A DNA stretch of 64,000 nt, from assembly GCA_910584685.1 (NCBI GenBank), contig CAJUAO010000001.1, positions 1-64,000 of the forward strand. Direction: 5' to 3'. Under the pieces are notes generated by a model that saw nothing but the letters and a program-made list of their open reading frames with translations, ran no database searches and was not told the DNA's origin. The position numbers and the translations under genes were made by a program. Positions 42,404 to 50,972 of this stretch are shown here, one piece after another. Each line of letters begins with the position of its first letter. Position 1 is the first letter of the stretch. This stretch comes from an uncultured Lachnospiraceae bacterium. Lineage in GTDB: Bacteria > Bacillota > Clostridia > Lachnospirales > Lachnospiraceae.

Positions 42404-43819
42404 ATGAAAAGATTAGCGCATGAGATTATTAAAGGAAAAAATCTTAAGGAAAATCTGCCAGAGTTTTCCCGTGGGATGATGGAAATTTACAGCGAATATT
42501 CCTTTATCAGGCTTGCAATGAATTATTTTACATATTATGGAATGATTGCTGACGGCGGAAAAAGGGATGAGCAGCTTGAGGAGATTGGAAGCGCCTTTAA
42601 TAATATAATAAAAAAAGTTGCATCCGATGAACTACCGGATAATGAGACGGAAGCTTTATTAACGGCTACAGAGGCCATAAGAGGTCAGGTTATAAATATA
42701 ATGAAGGGACTTACCTCTTATGTGGATATTTTCAATATATACGAGTACTGTCTTAACAGAGTTGAATACAGATTTAAGGAAAGCGATGAGAATTTGATAA
42801 AATCAAACGAGGAGCTTACGGAGGAGCTGCTTACATATATATTATCAGATAAGGATAATATTGTTATAAACAGTAAAATAGCTGAAATAGTACGCCAGCT
42901 CCCTGTCAGGATGACGAAGAATAAATTTTTTGAGCTGTTGACGGCAGGAATAGGCATATATAAGGGAAGCGAAATTTCGAGCGTTGAGGATTATCTTTTT
43001 ATGCTTAAAACAAATGCAATGATAGAGATTTCGCCATATACGGAGCTTACATTAGAGGATGTCGGACTTATTTACAGAGAGCTTCTCGGAGTATCCTTTA
43101 CAGATATAACAGAGGAAAGATACAATGATTTAAGGCAGAAAGCAGATTTTGCAGTTTTATGTCTTAAGCATTCAATAAGTATATATATGACTATGGGAGA
43201 ACTGATAAATGACGTGTATGTTATTCTTCTCTCAAAAAAAAATGCTTCAAATGCTTCAGAGAATGAAAAGCCATGTAAGGCAATAATTAAAAATGTAGCG
43301 GATATGATTGATGACAGTGATTCAAATAATATTATATCAGATGAAGAATATGACAAGGCGGCGGAAAGCTTTACAGAGCTTGAAGGAAAGCAGGAAACGC
43401 TTTTTATGAAGCTTTCGTCATATGAGAATGTGGCAGAGCAGGCTTTAGATGAATATGAAGATATATTAATAAGTCTTGGTCTTAAGGAGGAATATACAGC
43501 CCTGAAGCGTATGTCAGCCTTTGAGTCGGGAAGTACATTTATGGAGTTTAGTGAGAAAAACACAAATCCCGCAGACGAAGGATACATCAGTATGGTGACA
43601 GATAAGCTTATAGGAGAATTTAAGGATTTCTTTAAAAACCATGAAAAGCTTGTAAACAGAGCTGTTATGGCCCATACACTGTCAGGACTTCCTGTATTTT
43701 TTAACAATATTGATGAAATAAAGGATTATATATATGTATCTCTTAATCAGTGCAGTGATTTGGCAGAGAGAACGGCTGTCACAGAGATAATGGAAATACT
43801 TATGAATGAAGAACAGTAA
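42404..43819 (+). CDS. hypothetical protein, all-helical, after lysA
   Basis: I do not recognise this 471-residue protein. It lacks a signal peptide and membrane segments, is rich in Glu, Asp, Lys, Ile and Leu, and is predicted largely alpha-helical, with a low-complexity acidic stretch near residues 290-320 (DDSDSNNIISDEEYDKAAESF). No catalytic motif stands out; Cys is scarce. Start ATG 42404 with AAGGG 8 nt upstream; an in-frame TTG at 42398 is less likely. It is 33 nt after lysA and 29 nt before another unknown gene, so the three are probably one operon. Confidence 0.7.
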   Translation: MKRLAHEIIKGKNLKENLPEFSRGMMEIYSEYSFIRLAMNYFTYYGMIADGGKRDEQLEEIGSAFNNIIKKVASDELPDNETEALLTATEAIRGQVINIMKGLTSYVDIFNIYEYCLNRVEYRFKESDENLIKSNEELTEELLTYILSDKDNIVINSKIAEIVRQLPVRMTKNKFFELLTAGIGIYKGSEISSVEDYLFMLKTNAMIEISPYTELTLEDVGLIYRELLGVSFTDITEERYNDLRQKADFAVLCLKHSISIYMTMGELINDVYVILLSKKNASNASENEKPCKAIIKNVADMIDDSDSNNIISDEEYDKAAESFTELEGKQETLFMKLSSYENVAEQALDEYEDILISLGLKEEYTALKRMSAFESGSTFMEFSEKNTNPADEGYISMVTDKLIGEFKDFFKNHEKLVNRAVMAHTLSGLPVFFNNIDEIKDYIYVSLNQCSDLAERTAVTEIMEILMNEEQ

Positions 43820-43848
43820 TTAACAGGGAAAGAAAGGTATAAATATAT

Positions 43849-44175
43849 ATGAAGTGGTGCCAAAACGTGTATGTGACGGATGACGTTGCAGACAAAAAAA
43901 GAAAAATACTTCATAGACTGAGGGCAGGAAAGCTTCAGTTTAATATTTATGTCATAATACTTCCCCTTGGAGACGACGGAATTATGGAGATTTATCCCTC
44001 ATATATTTTTCTTCAGAAAATATATAAAAGGCAGCCTTTATATGTTATAGGACTGGCTTCGGGGAGAGAGTCCGCTTACGAGCTGGCAGGGAAAATAGCG
44101 TTGGAATGCTACAGCAAAAATAAGGATTTCGATATAAGAAAATTTATACGTGAAAGGCAGGGTGGTCTTTCATGA
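43849..44175 (+). CDS. hypothetical 108-residue protein
   Basis: Not recognised. MKWCQNVYVTDDVADKKRKI opens a compact alpha/beta-like sequence with alternating strands (FNIYVIILPL, PLYVIGLA) and a conserved-looking GRESAYELAGKIALECY helix. No membrane segment. ATG 43849 with AAAGG upstream; its TGA overlaps the ATG of the DUF2953 gene (ATGA), so translation is coupled to that gene and to ytfJ behind it. This ties it to a spore- or envelope-associated unit by context only. Confidence 0.7.
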   Translation: MKWCQNVYVTDDVADKKRKILHRLRAGKLQFNIYVIILPLGDDGIMEIYPSYIFLQKIYKRQPLYVIGLASGRESAYELAGKIALECYSKNKDFDIRKFIRERQGGLS

Positions 44176-45251
44176 CAGCGTTAGAAGTAATATTATCCGT
44201 ACTTTTGTTTATACTTAAAGCAGCAGGCATTATTATTTTAGCAGTACTTATTCTTATTCTCCTTACTCTTTTATCGGTGCTTTTTGTGCCTGTAAGATAT
44301 AAGGCGGAGGGCAGAATCAGCGTAAACTGTAATGATGAAGGTCAAAGTCCCGTATCCGGAGAGTTTAAGGCTTCAGTAAGCTGGCTGTTTCATATAATTT
44401 CCGTAAAGACCTGGAGCAGGGAAAACAAGCTGTATTACTATGGAAAGATTTTCGGCAAAAGGATAATAGACAGTGAGGCTCCAAGGTCAAAAAAAGAAAA
44501 TAAGAAAAAAAATAATAAGGATAGGAGTTACAAAAAAGAGGAAGCTTCCATAAACGAAGAGAATACGACTGAAAATGATGAAAAAGAAAATCTTATAGCT
44601 TTAGATAAAAGCTTTGAGGATAGTGAACAGAGTAATAAGCAGGATACAGATAAAAGCCTTATGGATAATGCACAAAGTAATGAGCAGGATACAGATAAAA
44701 GCCTTGAGGATAATGGGGCAGATAATGAGCAGAATAGAGATGAAGCCGGCCATAATAATTCCTTAGCAGACAAGCTTAGAAATATATATTACGCTATATA
44801 TACAAAATTTGAAAAGATTAAATTTAAATTTATTGAAATATGTGGTAAAATAAAAAATGTTAATGGCACAAGGGAGGAATTTATTGAGTTCCTTACCACA
44901 GAGGAGTCAAGAAGTGCCATATCCGAGATAAAATGCAGAATAATAAAAATATTGCTGCATATAAAGCCTGTAAGGCTTACAATAAATGCAGCCTTTGGGC
45001 TAAAGGAGCCTGCCTCTACAGGTCAGGTATATGGAGTTTTATGTATACTGCTAAGCCGTTACGGTGACAAGATAAATATAAATCCACAGTTTAATGATGT
45101 AAACAAGCCGTTTGTATCCGGGGATTTTAAATGTAACGGAAGAATAAGAGCAGCAGTATTGCTGATACATGCAGTTAAAATATATAAAATTAAGAGATTA
45201 AAAGAATTTATAGCCTTCGCAAAGGGGAAAGGAAAGAAAAATGGCAGATAA
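44172..45251 (+). CDS. DUF2953 membrane protein (YtfI-like)
   Basis: A 359-residue protein with one strong N-terminal membrane helix (ILSVLLFILKAAGIIILAVL), a DUF2953 core split by a charged insert, and a C-terminal segment (SGDFKCNGRIRAAVLLIHAVKIYKIKR). Residues 100-190 are a low-complexity insert that contains three 15-residue repeats. In B. subtilis ytfI (DUF2953) precedes ytfJ, as here, which links it to sporulation or germination by context. ATG 44172 overlaps the previous stop, and the 3' end overlaps ytfJ by 11 nt. Confidence 0.85.
   Translation: MTALEVILSVLLFILKAAGIIILAVLILILLTLLSVLFVPVRYKAEGRISVNCNDEGQSPVSGEFKASVSWLFHIISVKTWSRENKLYYYGKIFGKRIIDSEAPRSKKENKKKNNKDRSYKKEEASINEENTTENDEKENLIALDKSFEDSEQSNKQDTDKSLMDNAQSNEQDTDKSLEDNGADNEQNRDEAGHNNSLADKLRNIYYAIYTKFEKIKFKFIEICGKIKNVNGTREEFIEFLTTEESRSAISEIKCRIIKILLHIKPVRLTINAAFGLKEPASTGQVYGVLCILLSRYGDKININPQFNDVNKPFVSGDFKCNGRIRAAVLLIHAVKIYKIKRLKEFIAFAKGKGKKNGR
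44603..44737 (+). repeat. three 45-bp tandem coding repeats in the DUF2953 gene
   Basis: Three 45-bp units at 44603, 44648 and 44693 encode DKSFEDSEQSNKQDT, DKSLMDNAQSNEQDT and DKSLEDNGADNEQNR. The first two pairs are very similar in DNA, indicating recent slippage expansion in a disordered part of the protein. Confidence 0.85.
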
Positions 45252-45636
45252 CAATAAGAATTTTGACGGTACGGTACAATCGTTATTTCAGGGAATGACA
45301 AGCTTTATGACCACGAAAACAGTAGTAGGTGAGGCGCTTCACATTGACGATACTATTATATTACCGCTTGTTGACGTATCCTTCGGCATGGGCGCAGGCG
45401 CAAAGGCAGGCGCAGGTAAGGACAGCAGCTCAGGCGGCATGGGAGGAAAAATGTCTCCAAGCGCTGTTCTTGTAATAAAGGATGGACAGAGCAAGCTTGT
45501 AAATATTAAAAATCAGGATACAATTACAAAGCTTCTTGATATGGTTCCGGACCTTGTGGCAAGGTTTACGGATAAGAAAAAGGAAGAAGGACCTTCCGAT
45601 GAGGAAATAATAGAGACTGTAAAGGAAACTTATTAG
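45241..45636 (+). CDS. ytfJ: GerW/YtfJ family spore protein
   Basis: YtfJ (GerW) proteins are made in the developing spore and needed for normal germination in Bacillus. The 131-residue sequence has the family core VVGEALHIDDTIILPLVDVSFG, the Gly/Ala/Ser-rich middle (MGAGAKAGAGKDSSSGGMGG) and VLVIKDGQSKLVNIKNQD. Start ATG 45241 inside the end of the DUF2953 gene. Its presence indicates a spore-forming ancestry. Confidence 0.93.
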   Translation: MADNNKNFDGTVQSLFQGMTSFMTTKTVVGEALHIDDTIILPLVDVSFGMGAGAKAGAGKDSSSGGMGGKMSPSAVLVIKDGQSKLVNIKNQDTITKLLDMVPDLVARFTDKKKEEGPSDEEIIETVKETY

Positions 45637-45694
45637 TCTACTATATTTTAAATTTCCATATAATAATATAAAATCATAAAATCGAGGAATATAC

Positions 45695-45832
45695 ATGCGT
45701 AAGCTGTGTGGTTTTGTATTGTTTTGGATGGGAGTCGGAATGTTTATAGGATTATATCTTGAGCCGGGCTTTTGGATAATAGTGCTTATAATAATTATGC
45801 TGGTAATGGGCTATAACCTGTTCTGCGAGTAA
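45695..45832 (+). CDS. small 45-residue membrane protein
   Basis: MRKLCGFVLFWMGVGMFIGL then YLEPGFWIIVLIIIMLVMGY and a NLFCE end: two hydrophobic helices joined by a short loop. ATG 45695 with GAGG (45684-45687) 7 nt upstream, TAA at 45830-45832. Similar tiny proteins beginning with a basic-Cys-Gly-Phe pattern occur near ytfJ in clostridia, as far as I recall, but I cannot name the family. It lies 58 nt after ytfJ and 14 nt before the methionine synthase reactivation gene. Confidence 0.7.
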   Translation: MRKLCGFVLFWMGVGMFIGLYLEPGFWIIVLIIIMLVMGYNLFCE

Positions 45833-45846
45833 AGGAAAGCAAAAGG

Positions 45847-46530
45847 ATGATTGACGATATTAAGCTGACAAAATTAAACAGGCAGGAGGGCGCAAGATAT
45901 ATGGGCTACGGGGAAAACATCCCTGACGAAACGGTTATGAAGCTTGTCTCTGAATGTGAGACAGCTATATTAGCGGCTGCCCTGCCGAGATATATTTATA
46001 AGGTTTTTGATATAAGGGAATGTGAAAACGGCGTAGAATTTTTAGAAAGCAGCATGGTGCTTAAGGGAAATTCCATAAAGGAACACCTTTCAGGCTGTGA
46101 GAGGGCAGCTTGTATATGTTCTACATTGTCGTCAGATATGGACAAGCTTATAAGGATAACTCAGGTTAAGGATATGGCAAAGGCAGTAGTGATGGACGCC
46201 TTTGCAGGAGTGGCAATAGAACAGGTTTGTGATAAAATAGAAGGAAAGCTTAAGGCCTTGTTTCCGGAAAAATATCTCACATACAGATTTGGCATAGGTT
46301 ATGGAGATTTACCTCTTGAGCAGCTAAGGGATTTTCTTTCCGTTCTTAACGCGTCAAAGACAATAGGCGTAACAGTGACAGGGGGAACAATGATGTCTCC
46401 GGCAAAATCGGTGGCATGTGTAATAGGTATAAGCGACAATCAGATTAAATCAAAAAAGAAGGGCTGCATTACCTGTAATATGAGGGAAAAATGCCAGTTC
46501 AGAGTGAAAGGTGAACGCTGTGGATTTTAG
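45847..46530 (+). CDS. methionine synthase reactivation-domain protein
   Basis: Stand-alone relative of the AdoMet-binding activation domain that in E. coli MetH forms the C terminus and restores oxidised cob(II)alamin to active cofactor. The 227 residues show YRFGIGYGDLPLEQLRDFLSVLNASKTIGVTVT, equivalent to the R-x3-GY-AdoMet loop of MetH, and end in a Cys-rich tail (GCITCNMREKCQF) that could bind a metal. ATG 45847 with AAAGGA. It overlaps the metH core gene downstream, so the two act together. Confidence 0.9.
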   Translation: MIDDIKLTKLNRQEGARYMGYGENIPDETVMKLVSECETAILAAALPRYIYKVFDIRECENGVEFLESSMVLKGNSIKEHLSGCERAACICSTLSSDMDKLIRITQVKDMAKAVVMDAFAGVAIEQVCDKIEGKLKALFPEKYLTYRFGIGYGDLPLEQLRDFLSVLNASKTIGVTVTGGTMMSPAKSVACVIGISDNQIKSKKKGCITCNMREKCQFRVKGERCGF

Positions 46531-49012
46531 GGAAATTTTATTTAAAAAGGAGTATATAGTTCTTGACGGAGCAATGGGAACAATGCTTCAGGCAAGAGGA
46601 CTAAAGCTTGGAGGTATACCGGAGGAGCTAAATATTACAAATCCGGATATGATAAGGCAGATACACAGGCTTTATATTGAGGCAGGCTCAGACATAATAT
46701 ATACAAATACCTTTGGCGGAAACGGGTACAAGCTGTCACATTCAGAATACAGCGTTGGAGAATTGATAGGCGCGGGAGTTAAGCTGGCAAAGGAAGTTTG
46801 CATGTCCTATGAAAAAGATGGCGTACGACCATTAACAGCGTTAGATATAGGACCTATAGGGCAGCTTTTAGAGCCTGCCGGCAGTCTTTCCTTTGAACAG
46901 GCTTACAATTATTACAAGGAGATGGTAATTGCAGGCAGTGACGCCGACGTGGTGGTCCTTGAGACCATGACAGACCTTCTGGAGCTTAAGGCGGCAGTCC
47001 TTGCGGTAAGGGAAAACAGCTGTCTTCCCATAATGTGCACAATGACCTTTGAGCCAAACCTGCGTACATTTACGGGAACAAGTGTTGAGAGTATGACGAT
47101 TACACTTGAGGGGCTTAATGTTGATGCAATAGGAGTAAACTGTTCCCTTGGTCCTAAGGAGCTTTATTCTGTGGTAGAGAGGATGAGCGGGTACACCTCC
47201 CTGCCTCTTATAGTAAAGGCAAATGCAGGTCTTCCTGACCCTGTTACAAACACCTACAATATTTCGCCGGAGGAATTTACCATGCATATGCTTGCAATGG
47301 CGCCCTTCGGCGTTAAAGTATTCGGCGGCTGCTGCGGAACGGATGAAAGGTTTATAAAAAGCCTTTCAAAGGGGCTGGCTGACTATGACTTTAAGGCAGT
47401 ACATAAGAAGGAAAATAAAAAATCTCCATTGTCTGCCGTATGCTCACAGCTAAAGGCAGTATCCCTTACAGAGCCAAGAATAATAGGTGAGAGAATAAAT
47501 CCTACGGGAAAGAAAAAATTTAAGGAAGCATTATTAAATCAGGATATAAATTATATATTAAATCAGGCTATAGAGCAGGTGGATGCCGGAGCTGAAATAC
47601 TCGATGTAAACGTTGGACTTCCGGGCATAGACGAGAAGGCTATGATGGTAAGGGTTATAAAAGAACTGCAGTCAGTGGTGGACGTGCCTCTTCAGATAGA
47701 TTCTACCATTCCTGAGGTTTTGGAGGCTGCCCTAAGGGTTTACAACGGAAAGCCTATAGTAAATTCCGTAAACGGCGAAGAGAAATCCATGAACGCAATT
47801 CTGCCTCTTATAAAGAAGTATGGCGCATGCGCAGTCTGTCTTACACTTGATGAGAGAGGAATACCGAAAAAGGCGGCAGACAGGGTTAAAATAGCGGAAA
47901 AGATAATGGACAGGGCTCTGTCTATGGGAATTCCAAAGGAAAATATTATTATTGACTGTCTTACCCTCACTGCGTCGGCAGAGCAGGACGGCGTGGTGGA
48001 AACCTTAAATGCAGTAGAAACCGTAACGAAGGAGCTTGGGCTTAAGACAGTACTTGGAGTCTCAAATATATCCTTTGGACTTCCCAACAGGGAAATGATA
48101 AATCATGTATTTTTAACCATGGCTCTGGAGAGAGGGCTTACATTGCCTATAATGAATCCTAATGTAACGTCAATGACAGGCGCTTTCAGGTCATTTAAGC
48201 TTCTTCATGGATATGACAGGGATTCTGCAGATTTTATTGCAAATTACGGCAGCGTGACAGTTAAGACAATAGCCGTAAATGCAGGAGAGACTGTTACGGT
48301 TGATACAGGCAGCGGAAATAAGCAGGAAATGTCAGGCGTTCCTGATGCTGCCGGAGCCGATAAAAATAATTTAATTTCAGATAATCCAAAGGAGCTTCTT
48401 CGTCACGCCATGGAAAGCGGATTAAAGGCAGAGGGCGCAAAATATACAAGGCAGCTTCTTGATGCAGGTACGGATTCAATGGAGATAGTAAATGAAATAC
48501 TTATTCCTTCATTAGATAAAATAGGAGTATTGTTTGAGCAGGGCAAGGTTTTCCTTCCCCAGCTTATACTGTCGGCAGGCGTGGCACAGAGCTGCTTTGA
48601 GGTCATAAAGGAAAATATGGCAAGGGGAAACAAAAAGCCTGTAAGCAAGGGTAAGATTGTTCTTGCCACGGTAAAGGGAGATATCCACGACATAGGAAAA
48701 AATATTGTAAAGGTGCTTTTGGAAAATTATGGTTATACCGTTATTGACTTGGGCAAGGACGTAGAGTATCAGGCGGTGGTTGACGCCGCCATAGAGCATA
48801 AGGTGAAGCTGGTAGGCTTATCGGCTCTTATGACTACAACCCTTGTATCTATGGAGGAAACAATAAAGCTTCTTAGAAAGAATAATGTTGACTGTAAGGT
48901 GGTTGTAGGCGGAGCAGTGCTTACGCCGGAGTATGCAAAGCAGATTGGCTCAGATTTTTACGCAAAGGATGCAAAGGAGACTGTAGATATAGCGAAGCAG
49001 GTAATCGGATAA
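46520..49012 (+). CDS. metH: cobalamin-dependent methionine synthase, core enzyme without reactivation domain
   Basis: Transfers the methyl group of 5-methyltetrahydrofolate via cobalamin to homocysteine. Domains: homocysteine-binding barrel (1-285) with zinc Cys ligands in GVNCS and GGCCGT; pterin-binding barrel (about 310-570, RIIGERINPTGKKKFKEAL and later ASAEQDGVVETL); helical cap and cobalamin domain (about 620-830) with the cofactor-binding KGDIHDIGKNIV. The 830 residues stop where the activation domain would begin in E. coli MetH (1227). Likely start GTG 46520 with AAAGGTG upstream, overlapping the reactivation gene; GTG 46511 is a possible alternative. Confidence 0.95.
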   Translation: MDFREILFKKEYIVLDGAMGTMLQARGLKLGGIPEELNITNPDMIRQIHRLYIEAGSDIIYTNTFGGNGYKLSHSEYSVGELIGAGVKLAKEVCMSYEKDGVRPLTALDIGPIGQLLEPAGSLSFEQAYNYYKEMVIAGSDADVVVLETMTDLLELKAAVLAVRENSCLPIMCTMTFEPNLRTFTGTSVESMTITLEGLNVDAIGVNCSLGPKELYSVVERMSGYTSLPLIVKANAGLPDPVTNTYNISPEEFTMHMLAMAPFGVKVFGGCCGTDERFIKSLSKGLADYDFKAVHKKENKKSPLSAVCSQLKAVSLTEPRIIGERINPTGKKKFKEALLNQDINYILNQAIEQVDAGAEILDVNVGLPGIDEKAMMVRVIKELQSVVDVPLQIDSTIPEVLEAALRVYNGKPIVNSVNGEEKSMNAILPLIKKYGACAVCLTLDERGIPKKAADRVKIAEKIMDRALSMGIPKENIIIDCLTLTASAEQDGVVETLNAVETVTKELGLKTVLGVSNISFGLPNREMINHVFLTMALERGLTLPIMNPNVTSMTGAFRSFKLLHGYDRDSADFIANYGSVTVKTIAVNAGETVTVDTGSGNKQEMSGVPDAAGADKNNLISDNPKELLRHAMESGLKAEGAKYTRQLLDAGTDSMEIVNEILIPSLDKIGVLFEQGKVFLPQLILSAGVAQSCFEVIKENMARGNKKPVSKGKIVLATVKGDIHDIGKNIVKVLLENYGYTVIDLGKDVEYQAVVDAAIEHKVKLVGLSALMTTTLVSMEETIKLLRKNNVDCKVVVGGAVLTPEYAKQIGSDFYAKDAKETVDIAKQVIG

Positions 49013-49018
49013 TTTAAT

Positions 49019-49729
49019 ATGGACAATAATTTAGAAAAACAGACGTATAATAAAAAAATACTTTTTGTTGATGATGATAAGGATTTGGCTTATATTATTA
49101 CTGAAATGCTTAAGGGATACGGATACAGGGTAACGAACGCTTATGATAGTGAGACGGCGTTTAACCTTTTGGAGGATAATGCCTTTGATTTGATTTTGCT
49201 TGACATTAATCTTCCTGATATGACAGGCTTTGAATTGTGCAGGGAGCTGCGGAGGGTATCCACTGTTCCCATTATTTTTGCAAGCGCAAGAACAAGTGAA
49301 ACTGACCGTATTACAGGCTTTGATATCGGCGGGGATGATTATCTGGAAAAGCCCTATTCCATGAAGGAGCTTCTGTCAAGAGTCAATGCCCTTATAAGAC
49401 GCACGTACGGCTTTTCGACGGAAGAAAAAATTGTGAGCTTTGGATATGTTTCCGTAAATATCACTGCCAGAACAGTTACAAAGGGAGGCAGTACAGTAGC
49501 CCTTTCCCTTAGGGAGTTTGATTTGCTCAGCTTTCTTTGCGTACATAAAAACACGGCTGTTTCAAAGGAAAAGCTGCTGTCGGGCGTGTGGGGCGCCTTT
49601 TCAATGGTTGAGCCGTCAACCCTGACGGTGCATATACGATGGCTCAGGGAAAAATTAGAGGAAAATCCTGCAAAGCCTGTGTATATAAAAACAGTTTTTA
49701 AGGTTGGATATATGCTGGAGGTAAAGTGA
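49019..49729 (+). CDS. OmpR/PhoB-type response regulator
   Basis: Receiver domain with phospho-acceptor Asp62 in ILLDINLPDMTGFEL and Lys in LEKPYSMKELLSRV, and a C-terminal winged-helix DNA-binding domain (LSLREFDLLSFLCVHKNTAV, TVHIRWLREKLEENP). 236 residues. ATG 49019 lies 6 nt after metH with no clear SD, so initiation may depend on coupling. It pairs with the kinase that overlaps it (TGATG). Probable target: the ABC transporter operon just downstream. Confidence 0.93.
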   Translation: MDNNLEKQTYNKKILFVDDDKDLAYIITEMLKGYGYRVTNAYDSETAFNLLEDNAFDLILLDINLPDMTGFELCRELRRVSTVPIIFASARTSETDRITGFDIGGDDYLEKPYSMKELLSRVNALIRRTYGFSTEEKIVSFGYVSVNITARTVTKGGSTVALSLREFDLLSFLCVHKNTAVSKEKLLSGVWGAFSMVEPSTLTVHIRWLREKLEENPAKPVYIKTVFKVGYMLEVK

Positions 49730-50889
49730 TGAAAATAAGATTGATTGTAATAATGATGTCCTTTGCCCTTATAATAATCATTATTACAGGAATATTTTAT
49801 TATTCTAAGGAAAACAATAATCATGATGATTTTGGCGACAGCCGGCTTGTAGCCCTGAATGAAATTGAACAGCTTGCAAAATACGGACAGCTTGAAAAAA
49901 TGTCTGAAAAGACGGAGGAGCTAAAGGAAAATCTCAGGCTGACGAAGAAGGAAGAAGGAAATAACCAAGAGCTTATTATAATGTGTATTATATGTATTTC
50001 TTTTATGTCTGCAGTGCTTTTGTATATCTGGATTTCTGTTCTCAGGCCTTTTGAAAAGATGAAGAAATTTGCCTTTAAAATAGCGGAGGGTAATTTTGAT
50101 GTCCCCTTAAACTATGAGCGTTCCAACTATTTTGGAAAATTTACATGGGCCTTTGACAGTATGCGCCGGGAGATTATTAAAGCAAGAGCCTGTGAGCATG
50201 AGGCGATTGAAAACAACAAAACCGTAATCGCAACTCTTTCACATGATATAAAAACGCCTGTGTCATCAATCAGGGCTTATGCGGAGGGCTTGGAGGCAAA
50301 TATGGATAGTACTGCGGAAAAACGCCAGCGATATATAGAAGTAATTATAAGCAAATGCGATGAGGTGTCAAAGCTTACAAACGACTTGTTTTTACATTCC
50401 CTTGCAGATTTGGATAAGCTTAGAATAAATTCTGAAAAACTTGAGGTATGCGGGCTTGTTAAAAGCTGTGTTATGGAGCTTTCTAAAGAACATAATTTTG
50501 CATCCCAAAATGATATAATTTTTTTTGAGCCGGATTTTATTTCATTTGTATCTGCCGATAAAAACCGGTTGATACAGATTATTGAAAATATTGTAAATAA
50601 TGCAAGGAAGTATGCAAAAAGTCATATTGATGTAAGCATAATAAGGTCAGAGGGAAGCGTGGAGATACATTTTCGTGATTATGGCGGAGGTATTCCTGAC
50701 GAGGATATGCCTTTTATATTTGATAAATTTTACAGGGGAAGAAACAGCGAAAATGAACAGGGCTCAGGACTTGGGCTTTATATTGTCAAATATATTGCAG
50801 AGCAGATGAACGGAGGCGTTTATCTATATAATCATTCTGATGGCTTGGAGGCAGTGATAAGCCTGCCGTTAATTATTAAGGAGACTTAG
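49729..50889 (+). CDS. sensor histidine kinase
   Basis: Membrane sensor kinase of 386 residues: two transmembrane helices (about residues 2-24 and 80-105) around a short extracellular loop, a HAMP-like linker, HisKA with phospho-acceptor His172 in ATLSHDIKTPVSSIRAYAEG, and a HATPase domain with NIVNNARKYA, DYGGGIPDEDMP and QGSGLGLYIVK. The small sensor loop resembles kinases that read their ABC transporter rather than a soluble ligand. ATG 49729 with GGAGG (49717-49721) overlaps the regulator stop. Confidence 0.92.
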   Translation: MKIRLIVIMMSFALIIIIITGIFYYSKENNNHDDFGDSRLVALNEIEQLAKYGQLEKMSEKTEELKENLRLTKKEEGNNQELIIMCIICISFMSAVLLYIWISVLRPFEKMKKFAFKIAEGNFDVPLNYERSNYFGKFTWAFDSMRREIIKARACEHEAIENNKTVIATLSHDIKTPVSSIRAYAEGLEANMDSTAEKRQRYIEVIISKCDEVSKLTNDLFLHSLADLDKLRINSEKLEVCGLVKSCVMELSKEHNFASQNDIIFFEPDFISFVSADKNRLIQIIENIVNNARKYAKSHIDVSIIRSEGSVEIHFRDYGGGIPDEDMPFIFDKFYRGRNSENEQGSGLGLYIVKYIAEQMNGGVYLYNHSDGLEAVISLPLIIKET

Positions 50890-50905
50890 GGATTTTCGGG
50901 AGTTC

Positions 50906-50938
50906 TTAAGGACTCCTTAATATTTTTTCTGCTAGAAT
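50906..50938 (+). promoter_or_regulatory. candidate response-regulator operator and promoter before the ABC genes
   Basis: TTCTTAAG and TCCTTAAT form a direct repeat whose TTAA cores (50906 and 50917) are 11 bp apart, one helical turn, the layout of OmpR-family sites. A -10 TAGAAT with TGC before it lies at 50933-50938 and no good -35 is present, as in activated promoters. The same bases also form a hairpin (GGAGT/ACTCC), so a terminator is a competing reading. Confidence 0.45.
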
Positions 50939-50972
50939 AAGCGTATCAACAAAGAAAGGAAATGATTATATA

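Noticed and set aside
45637..45846. SAM or cobalamin riboswitch before the methionine synthase genes
   Set aside because: The gap is short, mostly occupied by the 45-residue gene, and lacks the conserved B12-box or SAM-I helices.
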